Source of the DNA: CAVTWY01 sp963738615
GTDB lineage: Bacteria > Pseudomonadota > Gammaproteobacteria > Burkholderiales > Burkholderiaceae_C
Direction: 5' to 3'
Length of the DNA: 64,000 nucleotides
Assembly: GCA_963738615.1 (NCBI GenBank)
Contig: CAVTXI010000004.1
Span: 186,001-250,000, forward strand
Shown piece after piece: positions 26,580 through 35,477 of this stretch. The position numbers and the translations under genes are program-made. The first letter of the stretch is position 1. Each line of letters starts with the position of its first letter. Under the pieces are notes generated by a model. The model was not told the origin of the DNA, ran no database searches, and was given only the letters and a program-made list of their open reading frames with translations.

Positions 26580-27548
26580 TCAACGGCCCCGGCTTGCAGC
26601 GCGAAGCCGGGCCTGCAACTCGGCCGCCGCCTTCTGCAGGCTGTCCACGAACGCTGGCAGCAGAGGGTTGGGTGCGCGCAGCTCGGGCGTGACTAAGCCG
26701 ACGTGGAACGGGATCGATACAGACAGCGGCCGGATGTGAAGGTCGGGGCCTGCCATCTCCAGCGCGGTGAGCGGGTTGACGATGGCCAGCCCAAGGCCCT
26801 GACGCACCAGCGCGCACACCGACACGGCGCTCGCGGTGTCCAGCACCATTTGGCGCTGGACGCCGGCCTCTGCGAACATCACGTCCACCGCTCGGCGGTA
26901 GGGGTCCGTGGGAGCCAAACTGACGAACCACGCGGCTTCAAAGTCGCGAGGCTGCAGCCTCGGCTTGGCCAGCAGCGGGTGACCGGCGGGCAGCACGGCT
27001 ACCTCGTCGGCCCGCAGCAGCGGCTGCAGCGTGCAGGCGGTGGGGGATTCGGGTGCCTCGGTCAGGCCGATGTCGAAGCGCTGCTCGCTCAGCCACTGCT
27101 CCAACAGCGGCGAGTCTTGCGGCGTGATCGACAAGCCGGCCCGCGGGTGATCGCTGAGAAAACGCCTCGCCGCCACAGGCAGCAGCGCATGCGAAAGCGC
27201 CGGAAGGCAGCCGATGACCAGCCGGCCCTGCGCAAACTCGCGCAGAGCGCGGGCCGTGGCGGCGATGCGGTCCAGGCCGATGTAGCTGCGTTCCACCTCG
27301 GCGAGCAGCGCCTGTGCGCGTACCGTGGGTCGCAATCGGCCGCGCACGCGCTCGAACAGCGCCATGCCCAGCACCTGCTCCAGCCGCGCCAAGTCGCGGC
27401 TGATGGTGGGCTGCGAACTGCCCAACCGATCGGCCGCGCGAGTGACATGGCCGGTGGCCATCACAGTGCGGAACACATCGATCTGGCGGTGCGTGAGCGG
27501 GCGTGGGTTCGGGAGTGGGGCCGAGAGCGTGGATGCGGATGGGTTCAT
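26580..27548 (-). CDS. LysR-family regulator, divergent from lysA
   Basis: A 322-residue LysR regulator. The N-terminal HTH reads QIDVFRTVMATGHVTRAADR with LGSSQPTISRDLARLEQVLG. The C-terminal effector domain has the usual two-lobe pattern (RLVIGCLPALSHALLP, LPAGHPLLAKP, VRQGLGLAIVNP). ATG 27548 is preferred; an in-frame ATG at 27572 adds eight residues. It is divergent from lysA with under 80 bp between starts, the classic layout in which LysR activates lysA. Confidence 0.9.
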   Translation of the reverse strand: MNPSASTLSAPLPNPRPLTHRQIDVFRTVMATGHVTRAADRLGSSQPTISRDLARLEQVLGMALFERVRGRLRPTVRAQALLAEVERSYIGLDRIAATARALREFAQGRLVIGCLPALSHALLPVAARRFLSDHPRAGLSITPQDSPLLEQWLSEQRFDIGLTEAPESPTACTLQPLLRADEVAVLPAGHPLLAKPRLQPRDFEAAWFVSLAPTDPYRRAVDVMFAEAGVQRQMVLDTASAVSVCALVRQGLGLAIVNPLTALEMAGPDLHIRPLSVSIPFHVGLVTPELRAPNPLLPAFVDSLQKAAAELQARLRAASRGR

Positions 27549-27620
27549 ATCGTACTCATATCCGTTTTGCATGGGCTTTGCAATTCTCCGTCATAGCCTA
27601 AATGGCAAAGGCGCGGCACC
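27549..27620. promoter_or_regulatory. lysR-lysA divergent control region
   Basis: About 72 bp between the likely lysR start (27548) and the first lysA ATG (27621), noticeably richer in A/T than the genes around it. By analogy to other LysR-lysA pairs it should hold the LysR site and both promoters; a precise operator is not called. Confidence 0.45.
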
Positions 27621-28871
27621 ATGCTGGCCATGAACCCGTTCAACACCGCGCAACTACGCACCATCGCCGCGGACCACGGCACGCCGCTGTGGGTGTACGA
27701 CGCCGCCACCATCCGCGAGCGCGTCGCGTCGCTGAAATCCTTCGATGTGATCCGCTATGCGCAGAAGGCCAATTCCAACGTGCATGTGCTGCGCCTCATG
27801 CGCGAGCAGGGCGTGCGGGTGGACGCGGTCTCACTCGGCGAGATCGAGCGCGCGCATGCCGCCGGCTACGACAGTACTGATTTGCACGCGCCTGGCCTGG
27901 TGCTCACAGCCGATCTGCTGGACCATGCCACGCTGGCCAGGGTAGTGGCAGACGGGATTCCAGTGAACGCCGGCTCCATCGACATGTTGCGGCAGCTTGG
28001 CAACGCCGCGCCCGGCCACCGCGTCTGGCTGCGCATTAACCCGGGATTCGGCCACGGCCACAGCAACAAGACCAACACCGGCGGCGAGCACAGCAAGCAC
28101 GGTATCTGGCATGCCGATCTGGAAGTGGCGCTGGACGTGATCCACGCCTCCGGCCTGCACTTGGTAGGGCTGCATATGCACATCGGCTCGGGAGTGGACT
28201 ACGGCCACTTGGCGCAGGTGTGCGGCGCGATGGTCGGTCTGGCTGCGCGGGTGAGTCTGCCCATTGAGGCCATCTCCACCGGCGGCGGCCTGTCCATCCC
28301 TTACCTGGCGCGAGAGGCTCGCGTCGATGTGGCGCACTACTTTGGCCTGTGGGACACAGCACGCAAACGCATCGAGGCCGCGCGCGGCCACCCCATCACC
28401 CTGGAGATCGAGCCGGGCCGCTACTTGGTGGCCGAGTCGGGCGTGCTGCTGAGCGAAGTGCGGGCGGTCAAGCGTCAGGGCCGCCAGCGCTTCGTTCTGG
28501 TGGACGCTGGCTTCAACGACCTGATGCGCCCGGCGATTTACGGCGCGCACCACGGCATCCAACTGCTGCCATGCGATGACACTCCGCGCGAGCTGGTGGC
28601 CACCGTGGTGGGCGGGCCGCTGTGCGAGTCTGGCGATGTATTCACCCAGGGCGACGGCGGCGTGGTGCTGACGCGCGAGTTGCCCGCTGCGCGCGTGGGC
28701 GACCTGCTGGTTTTCGAGGACTCGGGCGCATACGGCGCCTCGATGTCCAGCAACTACAACAGCCGGCCGCTGATTCCTGAGGTGCTGGTGGATGCTGGTC
28801 GGGCGCGGCTGATCCGGCGGCGGCAGACGGTGGCGGAGTTGATGGCGCTGGAGTTTCGCGTCGCTGATTGA
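27621..28871 (+). CDS. lysA: diaminopimelate decarboxylase
   Basis: A 416-residue fold-type III PLP enzyme, last step of lysine synthesis (meso-diaminopimelate to lysine). The PLP Lys lies in VIRYAQKANSN near residue 48; HMHIGSGVDYGH, the glycine loop STGGGLSIPY, EIEPGRYLV (phosphate contact), the Cys motif GPLCESGDVF and EDSGAYGASMSSNYNSRP are all intact. Two ATGs lie nine bases apart (27621 and 27630). It is transcribed away from its probable LysR activator. Confidence 0.93.
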   Translation: MLAMNPFNTAQLRTIAADHGTPLWVYDAATIRERVASLKSFDVIRYAQKANSNVHVLRLMREQGVRVDAVSLGEIERAHAAGYDSTDLHAPGLVLTADLLDHATLARVVADGIPVNAGSIDMLRQLGNAAPGHRVWLRINPGFGHGHSNKTNTGGEHSKHGIWHADLEVALDVIHASGLHLVGLHMHIGSGVDYGHLAQVCGAMVGLAARVSLPIEAISTGGGLSIPYLAREARVDVAHYFGLWDTARKRIEAARGHPITLEIEPGRYLVAESGVLLSEVRAVKRQGRQRFVLVDAGFNDLMRPAIYGAHHGIQLLPCDDTPRELVATVVGGPLCESGDVFTQGDGGVVLTRELPAARVGDLLVFEDSGAYGASMSSNYNSRPLIPEVLVDAGRARLIRRRQTVAELMALEFRVAD

Positions 28872-28895
28872 TCCCACAACACTCTCTGGAGCGCG

Positions 28896-29040
28896 TCAAA
28901 CGAGGGCGCGGGAATGCTGCAGCGCCTGCGCGCGCGTTGGTGTTCGCGGCGGCTCACAGGGCTGCAATCCAAGGTGTGTTGCGATCCGCTCAATTATCGG
29001 CGCCGACAAGATCGCTGTCGCGATGCAGGACTGTCGGATA
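28896..29040 (-). pseudogene. possible IS91-type transposase C-terminal scrap
   Basis: The minus strand ends a frame with APIIERIATHLGLQPCEPPR and a short tail before TGA. It recalls the last residues of IS91/Y2-type transposases (a Val-Val-Glu-Arg-Ile...His-Leu-Gly pattern followed by Pro-rich residues). Nothing else of the element is seen. The rest of 28872-29190 has no gene I can support. Confidence 0.35.
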
Positions 29041-29190
29041 GCGGCCAACCATAAGCGACGGCAGATGGCCGATTGCCGCTGTTCGCCGTTCGCCCCGGCT
29101 CCACGTCGCCCCACCCAAGCCGGACCCTCGGCGAACGCCGGCTGCGTCAGAGGCGGCCACCCGCGGGCACCCGACCCCGACACGCGTGAG

Positions 29191-29600
29191 ATGGTCGGCC
29201 ACGACGAAGACTTCAAAGGCAAGCGCATCGCCGCCACAAAAGGTTCAACGTCGGAGGTGTGGATCAAACTCAACAGCGGCGACCCCATCACCTTCGTCGA
29301 CACCGGCTCGGTCTTCATGGCCGTGCAGCAGAACAAGGCTGTCGGCATGGTCGCCAACACGATGACGATCACCAAGCTCGTCAACCAATCGAAGACCCAG
29401 AGTCAGCCGATGAAGATGACAGAAGACTCGATGGTGTTCCAGCCGATCGGCGTGGGCATGAAGCAGGACGAGCCCGCGCTAATGGCGAAGATCAACACGA
29501 CGCTGATGGCGATGGACGACGACGGCGAGTCGAACCGCATCTGGGATAACTGGCTGGGCATGGGCACTGAGTTCAAGATGACCCGCAAGGACAAGGAAGT
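29191..29600 (+). pseudogene. amino-acid ABC binding protein fragment (GltI-like)
   Basis: The frame reads FKGKRIAATKGSTSEVWIKL, then VFMAVQQNKAVGMVANTMTI and the end IWDNWLGMGTEFKMTRKDK. This is the C-terminal lobe of a family 3 solute-binding protein for glutamate/aspartate-type amino acids. The signal peptide and the whole N-terminal lobe are missing, and the C-terminus runs into unrelated sequence without its own stop. It is a dead fragment; no permease or ATPase of the system is adjacent. Confidence 0.75.
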
Positions 29601-29731
29601 GACGGCACGGCGAGCGCTTGCAATAGCCCTGCTGGCCCACGCGCAGGCGAAGCGGACTACGCTTGGGCACAGCCCATGTGGGATCGACGGCCAACCTGAC
29701 TCGTTGGCCCGCATGGGCCTTCGGCGTTCTC

Positions 29732-29768
29732 GGCCCGCAGGTTCACACTTGCGGGCCGCTTTTGTTTT
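29732..29768 (+). terminator. Rho-independent terminator
   Basis: An 8-bp perfect stem (29732-29739 with 29750-29757, GGCCCGCA/TGCGGGCC) and 10-nt loop are followed by a T-rich run (29760-29768). It ends the reading of the binding-protein fragment and sits 18 bp before the methyltransferase start. Confidence 0.75.
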
Positions 29769-29785
29769 CGACGCTGCCGCCTGCC

Positions 29786-30640
29786 ATGCACAAAGCCGTA
29801 CGCGAACCCCTGCCCCCGCGGGCCTTGGCTGCGCTCGGCGACGTCGCATCGACGCTGCTGCTGCCGCTGGCTGCGCGCGCGCACGGCGACGCGATGTTCC
29901 CGCATGCGGCCATTGGCGACGCGCACGCCGCGCGCATCCTCGCGCAGCTGCAAGCCGATGTGTCGCACTTCCTCGCCGACCCGGTCAGCGTGTACGGCGT
30001 GCTGGCGCGCACGGCGCTGTTTCGCGAACGAGCAGCGCGATTCTTCGAGCTCGAGCCGCAGGGCATCGGCGTGAGCCTGGGTGCCGGACTCGGTCATTAC
30101 CACCAGTGGCTCGACAACGGCCGCAACAGCTGGATCGACGCCGACGTGCCCGAGGTGATCGCGCTGCGCGAGCGCCTGATCGGCAGCGCCGCACCGCGCC
30201 GCAGGAATATCGGGTTCGACCTCACCCAGCCGGGTTGGTGGGCGCGCCTGGGCCTGCCCCGCGAAGCGCACCGGCCGCCGGTGCTGCTGATCTGCGAAGG
30301 CGTGCTGATGTACCTCGAGCCGGTGCAGGTGCGCAGTGTGCTGCGCGAGGTGGGCGAGCATGCGCCGGCCGGCTCGCGGCTGTTGTGCGACGCGCTGTGC
30401 TGGCTGGCCATCGGCCGCGCGAACATGCATCCGAGCGTGCGTCACACGAAGGCCGAGTTCCGCTGGGGGCCACGCGACTGGAGTGAGTTCGCTGCAGCGC
30501 ATCCGCGCCTGCACCTCGACGCCGAGCACGAGGTGATGGAGGGCTACGGCTGGCCCTGGTCGGTGATGGGGCCGATGTTCCGCCTCACCACCGGCGTGCA
30601 GTTCTACGGCGTCGCCGAGATCAGCGTCGGCGCATGGTGA
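29786..30640 (+). CDS. LCMT/TcmP-family SAM-dependent methyltransferase
   Basis: A 284-residue class I methyltransferase of the leucine carboxyl methyltransferase/TcmP family, which O-methylates carboxyl groups of small molecules or polyketides. The SAM region is GVSLGAGLGHYHQWL, followed by the diagnostic WIDADVPEVIALRERLI and VLLICEGVLMYLE. ATG 29786 follows the terminator directly. Its stop overlaps the first possible ATG of the ChaN-like gene (ATGGTGA), so the two are translationally coupled. The substrate is not readable. Confidence 0.82.
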   Translation: MHKAVREPLPPRALAALGDVASTLLLPLAARAHGDAMFPHAAIGDAHAARILAQLQADVSHFLADPVSVYGVLARTALFRERAARFFELEPQGIGVSLGAGLGHYHQWLDNGRNSWIDADVPEVIALRERLIGSAAPRRRNIGFDLTQPGWWARLGLPREAHRPPVLLICEGVLMYLEPVQVRSVLREVGEHAPAGSRLLCDALCWLAIGRANMHPSVRHTKAEFRWGPRDWSEFAAAHPRLHLDAEHEVMEGYGWPWSVMGPMFRLTTGVQFYGVAEISVGAW

Positions 30641-31494
30641 AGGAAGCAGGAAGTCGCATGACCGTGGCCATCAGGTTTTTCGCAGCAGCGTTGTGGGTGG
30701 GCGCATCGGCCGGCTGCGCGCTGCACGGCTCGCACCGCGCCGACACCGCACGCGTCGAAGCATTGACGCAGGCGATACGCCAGCGCCAGGTCGTGCTGCT
30801 CGGCGAGGTGCACGACAACGCCGCCCAGCACGCGCTGCGCTTGCGCGCCTTCGACGCGCTGCTCGCCACGGGCGCGCGGCCCGCGTTGCTGATGGAGCAG
30901 TTCGACCGCGAGCGCCAGGGCGACATCGACCGTACGCGCGAAGGTGCGCGTGGCCGCGAGGGTGCCGAACGTGTGATCGCGGCAGGTGCGCGCCCGAGGT
31001 CCGGTTGGCAATGGGCTTTCTACCAACCCTTTATCGAGCGCGCGCTCGAGCACGGCCTGCCGATCGTTGCGGTGAACGTCTCGCTAGAGGACGCGCGCGT
31101 CGTCATCGCGCAGGGGCTGGTGGTCAACGGCTTCGATGCCGACGTGCCGCCCGACGTTGAAGCCGGCCTCGCTTCATTGATCGAGGCCAGTCACTGCGGC
31201 ATGGTCAACAGCGCGCTTGCACGCGGGATGGCCTTGGCGCAGGTGGCCCGCGACCAATTCATGGCACGCAGCATCGAGCGCCATGCTGCACGCGGCGTGG
31301 TGCTGCTGACCGGCAACGGACACGCACGTCGCGACATCGGTGTGCCGCGCTGGATGTCGCCCGCTTTGCGCGCGCGCAGCGTGTCGATCGGGCTGATCGA
31401 AGAAGGCGAGGCACCGACGGCTGCGTTCGATCATGTGTTCGTGACCGCGCGACAAGAGCGCACAGACCCGTGCGAGTCCATGTCCCGGCCATGA
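30634..31494 (+). CDS. ChaN-family haem/iron-linked lipoprotein
   Basis: About 286 residues from ATG 30634 or 278 from ATG 30658. The second start places a lipoprotein signal at once (lipobox SAGC, then ALHGS). The ChaN core is recognisable: QVVLLGEVHDNAAQHALRL, LLMEQFDRERQ and LLTGNGHARRDIGVPRW. ChaN of Campylobacter binds haem at the outer membrane and is linked to iron uptake. No iron transporter is next to it, so the function is by family only. Confidence 0.78.
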   Translation: MVKEAGSRMTVAIRFFAAALWVGASAGCALHGSHRADTARVEALTQAIRQRQVVLLGEVHDNAAQHALRLRAFDALLATGARPALLMEQFDRERQGDIDRTREGARGREGAERVIAAGARPRSGWQWAFYQPFIERALEHGLPIVAVNVSLEDARVVIAQGLVVNGFDADVPPDVEAGLASLIEASHCGMVNSALARGMALAQVARDQFMARSIERHAARGVVLLTGNGHARRDIGVPRWMSPALRARSVSIGLIEEGEAPTAAFDHVFVTARQERTDPCESMSRP

Positions 31495-31518
31495 CTTGTT
31501 CGAGAAAATTGCGGCGGA

Positions 31519-33183
31519 TCAGGCGGCGGTGGCGCGAGACCCGGCGCGACTTTGACGGACCAACGCCGACCCGTGCTCGCCGATCATGATGGTCGCCGCA
31601 TTGGTATTGGCCGAGGTCATCGTCGGCATGACCGACGCGTCGATCACGCGCAGGCCGCGCACGCCGCGCACGCGAAGTTGCGGGTCCAGCACCGACGCAT
31701 CGTCGCTGCCCATGCGGCAGGTGCCCGTGGCATGGAACACCGTGCCGCCCGCGGTTGCGGCGAAGGCGGCCAGTTCGGCATCCGTGCGCACATGCGGGCC
31801 TGGCATGTGTTCGCCCTGCACCAGATCGCGGAAGGCCGGTTGCGCATAGATGTCGCGCAGCGCCTTCAGGCCCTCGACCAGCACCTTCATGTCGTAGGGC
31901 GCCGTGAAGTAGCCCGCGTTGATGCGCGGCGCAGCCAGCGGGTCGGTGCTGGTGATGGCCACACTGCCGCGCGAATCGGGTCGGCACTGCGAGGCCGAGG
32001 CCGAAAACCCCGAGAAGCGGTGCAGCGGATCGCCCGGTTTGTCGACCGACAAGGGCATCACGTTCAACAGGACGTCGGCGCGCGCGTCACGGGCCACCGA
32101 CGTGCGGATCATGCCGCCGACCTGGCCTGCGCTGATCGTCAGCGGGCCTCGCTGGCCGAACAACCATTGCGCGCCCATGCGCATCAGCTCGAGCGGGTTG
32201 CGCACGTCGTCGTTCAGCGACATGCGCTTGCGCAGGCGAACGATCACGCGGGCCTGGTAGTGGTCCTGCAGATTGGCGCCCACCTCTCGGGCATGAACAC
32301 GCACCGGCACACCGGCGCGCTTCAGCACGTCTTCGGGTCCGATGCCCGACAGCTGCAGCACCTGCGGCGATTGCAAGGCTCCGGCGCTGAGCAGCACCTC
32401 GCCGTCGCAATGTGCAGTGTGGGTCTGCGCGCCCTGCTGCCACTCGACGCCGATCGCCCGGTCGCCATCGAACAGGATGCGGCTGACGGTGGTGTCGGTC
32501 AGCACGGTCAGGTTCGGTCGGGGCAAGATGGGATAGAGAAAAGCATCGGCCGCCGAGCTTCGCCAGTGGCCCTTCAACGTCAATTGGTAGGGCCCCACGC
32601 CGCTGTCGTGCGCGCCGTTGAAGTCCGGGTTGTGCGGGTAGCCCGCCTGTTGCGCCGCCTGCACCCAGGCATCGCAATACGGATGATCGTTGCGCAGGTC
32701 AGAAACACCCAGCTCGCCCGCGGTGCCGTGAAAGGGCCCAGCGCTGCCGCGATAGCACTCGGACTTCTTGAAGTACGGCAGCACGCTGTCGTAACCCCAG
32801 CCGGTGGCACCCAGCCGCTCCCAGTCGTCGAAGTCAGCCTTCTGTCCGCGGATGTAGATCAGGCCGTTGATGGCGCTGCTGCCCCCCAGCACGCGGCCGC
32901 GCGGCCACGCGATGCGGCGCCCGCCGGTTTCGGGCTGCGGCTCGGTGTCGAAGCTGCGAGAGAAACGAGGGTCGTAGATGCTGCGGAAGTAGCCGATCGG
33001 CAGGCGCAGCCAGAAGTGCCGACTGCGGCGCCCCGCTTCGATCAGCAGGACTCGTGCCGCGGGGTCTGCACTCAGGCGGTTGGCCAGCACGCAGCCGGCC
33101 GAGCCCGCACCGACGATGATGAAGTCGTAGCCTGTCGAAGCGGTGCGGCCATTCATGGGTATTCGTCGATGGGTGGCGGTCAA
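31519..33183 (-). CDS. GMC-family FAD alcohol/choline dehydrogenase
   Basis: A 554-residue flavoprotein. The ADP-binding motif FIIVGAGSAGCVLANRLS lies near the N-terminus, followed by the GMC signature region RGRVLGGSSAINGLIYIRG and the second signature GALQSPQVLQLSGIGP. The active site comprises His in FHATGTCRMG and Asn in SANTNAATIMIGE. Such enzymes oxidise primary alcohols to aldehydes and pass electrons to quinone or a cytochrome. Its start overlaps the upstream CoA transferase stop by 4 bp. The pair suggests alcohol-to-acid-to-acyl-CoA processing. Confidence 0.88.
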   Translation of the reverse strand: MTATHRRIPMNGRTASTGYDFIIVGAGSAGCVLANRLSADPAARVLLIEAGRRSRHFWLRLPIGYFRSIYDPRFSRSFDTEPQPETGGRRIAWPRGRVLGGSSAINGLIYIRGQKADFDDWERLGATGWGYDSVLPYFKKSECYRGSAGPFHGTAGELGVSDLRNDHPYCDAWVQAAQQAGYPHNPDFNGAHDSGVGPYQLTLKGHWRSSAADAFLYPILPRPNLTVLTDTTVSRILFDGDRAIGVEWQQGAQTHTAHCDGEVLLSAGALQSPQVLQLSGIGPEDVLKRAGVPVRVHAREVGANLQDHYQARVIVRLRKRMSLNDDVRNPLELMRMGAQWLFGQRGPLTISAGQVGGMIRTSVARDARADVLLNVMPLSVDKPGDPLHRFSGFSASASQCRPDSRGSVAITSTDPLAAPRINAGYFTAPYDMKVLVEGLKALRDIYAQPAFRDLVQGEHMPGPHVRTDAELAAFAATAGGTVFHATGTCRMGSDDASVLDPQLRVRGVRGLRVIDASVMPTMTSANTNAATIMIGEHGSALVRQSRAGSRATAA

Positions 33184-34451
33184 ATCACCTTGCGCTCGCG
33201 CATCAAGGCAATCTGCTCGGGCTTGAATCCGTGTTCCAGCCAGACCTCGTCGTTGTCTTGCCCCAGTGCGGGCCCGGCGCGTCGCACCGTACCCGGCGTG
33301 GCGCTGAACCGCGGCACCACGTTTTGCATGCGCACGGGGCCCAGTTGCGCATCATCGACGCTGACGATGGCCTCGCGCGCCGTCAGATGCGCATCGGAGA
33401 ACACATCGGCGATATCGTTGATGGACGAGAAGCCGACCTCGTGGGCACTCAGGCGCCGACGCAGATCGTCCAGCGTGACGGAGCTGATCACGCCAGCGAT
33501 GATCGTGTCGAGCTCGGCGCGGCGCGCAACACGTTGCGGGTTCGTGGCATATCGATCGTCGGCCGACAGATGCTCCAGGCCCAGTGCCGCGCACAGGCGC
33601 ACGAAGATGCTTTGCGTCGATGCCGCAACGGAGGCGTAGCGGCCGTCGGCCGTGCGATAGACGTTCCCTGGTGCGGCGTACTGGCTGGTGTTGCCCGATC
33701 GCCCACGCACGTCGCCGAGTTGGTCGTATTCGATGGCCGAGAACTCCAGCACCCGCAGCATCGCTTCGGTGATCGAACAATCGATCTCCTGGCCGGCGCT
33801 TTCAGGGTCGGCCTTCAGCTTGTACAGCGCCGCCAACACGCCCAGCGCGCCGAACAGCCCCCCCACCGCATCGGAGATCGGATAGCCCAGGTGGACCGGT
33901 TCACGCCCGGCCTCGCCGCACAGGTGGGTGAAGCCGCTCATCGCTTCGAAGACCCGCGCGAAGCCGGGCTCGTCACGCTTTGGGCCGGTCTGGCCGAAAC
34001 CGGTCAGGCGCAGGATGGTCAGCCGAGGGTTGATGCCATGCAGCCATGTCGTGCTGATGCGCCAGCGGTCCAGCGTGCCGGGGCGGAAGTTCTCGACCAG
34101 CACGTCGGCGCGTTCGATCAATCGGCCCAGCGCTTCGCGGCCTTCGGGCAGGTGCAGGTCCAGCGTCACGCCGCGCTTGTTGCGGTTGGTGACCTTCCAC
34201 CACAGCGGCACGCCATTTTTGTGTGGTGCCAGCGCACGCAAGGCGTCGCCCACGCCGGGCATTTCGACCTTGATGACGTCGGCGCCAAAGTCGGCCAGCA
34301 GGCCGGCAGAAAACGGACCGGCGATGACCGACGAAATGTCGATCACGGCAAGCCCGGACAACGGCCCCGCATGCGGATGCGGATGCGGGCGCGGTGTCGT
34401 GACAGGGGGCAAGGCAGGCATGCCGACGACGTTATCGCCAGGCGACGCCAT
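33180..34451 (-). CDS. CaiB/BaiF family III CoA transferase
   Basis: About 423 residues. Family III features: LAVIDISSVIAGPFSAGLLA and DFGADVIKVEMPGVGDALR in the N-terminal Rossmann part, VLVENFRPGTLDRW, and the catalytic Asp in LGYPISDAVGGLFGALGVL. It transfers CoA between organic acids (formyl-, succinyl- or carnitine-type). The head before MPALPP (34421) is rich in His-Pro and may not be translated. It is co-transcribed with the GMC dehydrogenase (4-bp overlap) and divergent from a LysR regulator that probably controls both. Confidence 0.88.
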   Translation of the reverse strand: MASPGDNVVGMPALPPVTTPRPHPHPHAGPLSGLAVIDISSVIAGPFSAGLLADFGADVIKVEMPGVGDALRALAPHKNGVPLWWKVTNRNKRGVTLDLHLPEGREALGRLIERADVLVENFRPGTLDRWRISTTWLHGINPRLTILRLTGFGQTGPKRDEPGFARVFEAMSGFTHLCGEAGREPVHLGYPISDAVGGLFGALGVLAALYKLKADPESAGQEIDCSITEAMLRVLEFSAIEYDQLGDVRGRSGNTSQYAAPGNVYRTADGRYASVAASTQSIFVRLCAALGLEHLSADDRYATNPQRVARRAELDTIIAGVISSVTLDDLRRRLSAHEVGFSSINDIADVFSDAHLTAREAIVSVDDAQLGPVRMQNVVPRFSATPGTVRRAGPALGQDNDEVWLEHGFKPEQIALMRERKVI

Positions 34452-34521
34452 CCCGTAAGATCAAAAGGCGGAAACCAGACTTGCGGAATTCACAAACCGA
34501 CTTTGAACCGAAGCGGCAACC

Positions 34522-35418
34522 ATGGAAGAACTCGATCTTCGGGCCCTGCGGGCTTTTGCCAGCGTTGCCGAGCACGGCAGTCTGACGCGTGCGTCCGCCG
34601 CGTTGGAGGTGGCGCAGTCGGCGCTGAGCAGACGCATTTCGGCGCTGGAGGAGGTGCTGGGTGGGCGCCTGTTCCACCGCACCGGCCGTGGCGCGACACC
34701 CACGGAATTCGGACACGCGCTGCTGCCGCGTGCGCGTGCCATGCTGGCCGACAACGACGCCTTGCGCGCCGAGGCCCTGGGCGAACAGACCGGTCCTTCG
34801 GGTACGGTGACGTTGGGGCTGGTGCCGGCCGTGGCGCGGCCGTTGGTGAGTGCCCTCGTGGTGCGCCTGCAGAAGGAATTTCCCCGCATTCGCCTGTGCG
34901 CGCTCGAGGCCTACAGCGGCCAGGTCGAAGAGTGGCTGACCGCCGGGCGCGTCGACATCGGCATCTTCAACCGCTACGGGCGTGCCAAGCTGCGCGGGGC
35001 CGAACTGTTCGCAGAGTCGCCGTTGGTGGTCGTCGCGGCGCGGCGGCCCGGTGCGGTGCCGTCCGAGTGGCCGTTTCGCGCACTCGCTGGCATGCCGCTG
35101 GTCTTGGCACCTCGGCCCAATTCGTTGTCAGCGACGGTGGCCGACCTCGCGGCGCGCCACCGGATCAAACTCGACGTGGTCCTCGAAGCGGGATCGTCGG
35201 CGCTGGTGCGAGATGCCGTGGCCCTTGCCGGACTGGCGACCCTGGTGCCCAAATATTTTGCCGAGCGCGAATATGCCGGTGCCGGGTTCACGCGCATACC
35301 GCTGGTCAAGCCAGCCATTCGCCAGCAGGCGTGGCTGGCGCTGACAAGCCATCGCCCTGCCGGCTTGGCCGTAAGGGCCGTCGCGCGCATGGTTCTGGAG
35401 ATGGGGCCCGGTTTGTAG
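34522..35418 (+). CDS. LysR-family transcriptional regulator
   Basis: A 298-residue LysR protein. HTH: LRALRAFASVAEHGSLTRAS followed by ALEVAQSALSRRISALEEVL. The effector domain begins at VTLGLVPAVARPLV. It lies 70 bp from the divergent CoA transferase/GMC pair and 59 bp upstream of a Bug receptor gene, so it is placed to control either side in response to the carboxylate bound by this pathway. Confidence 0.88.
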   Translation: MEELDLRALRAFASVAEHGSLTRASAALEVAQSALSRRISALEEVLGGRLFHRTGRGATPTEFGHALLPRARAMLADNDALRAEALGEQTGPSGTVTLGLVPAVARPLVSALVVRLQKEFPRIRLCALEAYSGQVEEWLTAGRVDIGIFNRYGRAKLRGAELFAESPLVVVAARRPGAVPSEWPFRALAGMPLVLAPRPNSLSATVADLAARHRIKLDVVLEAGSSALVRDAVALAGLATLVPKYFAEREYAGAGFTRIPLVKPAIRQQAWLALTSHRPAGLAVRAVARMVLEMGPGL

Positions 35419-35477
35419 ATCATCATTCGGCCTTGAATCGCCAAGGTCATCGCCAACGTCGACAACCGGGAGACACC

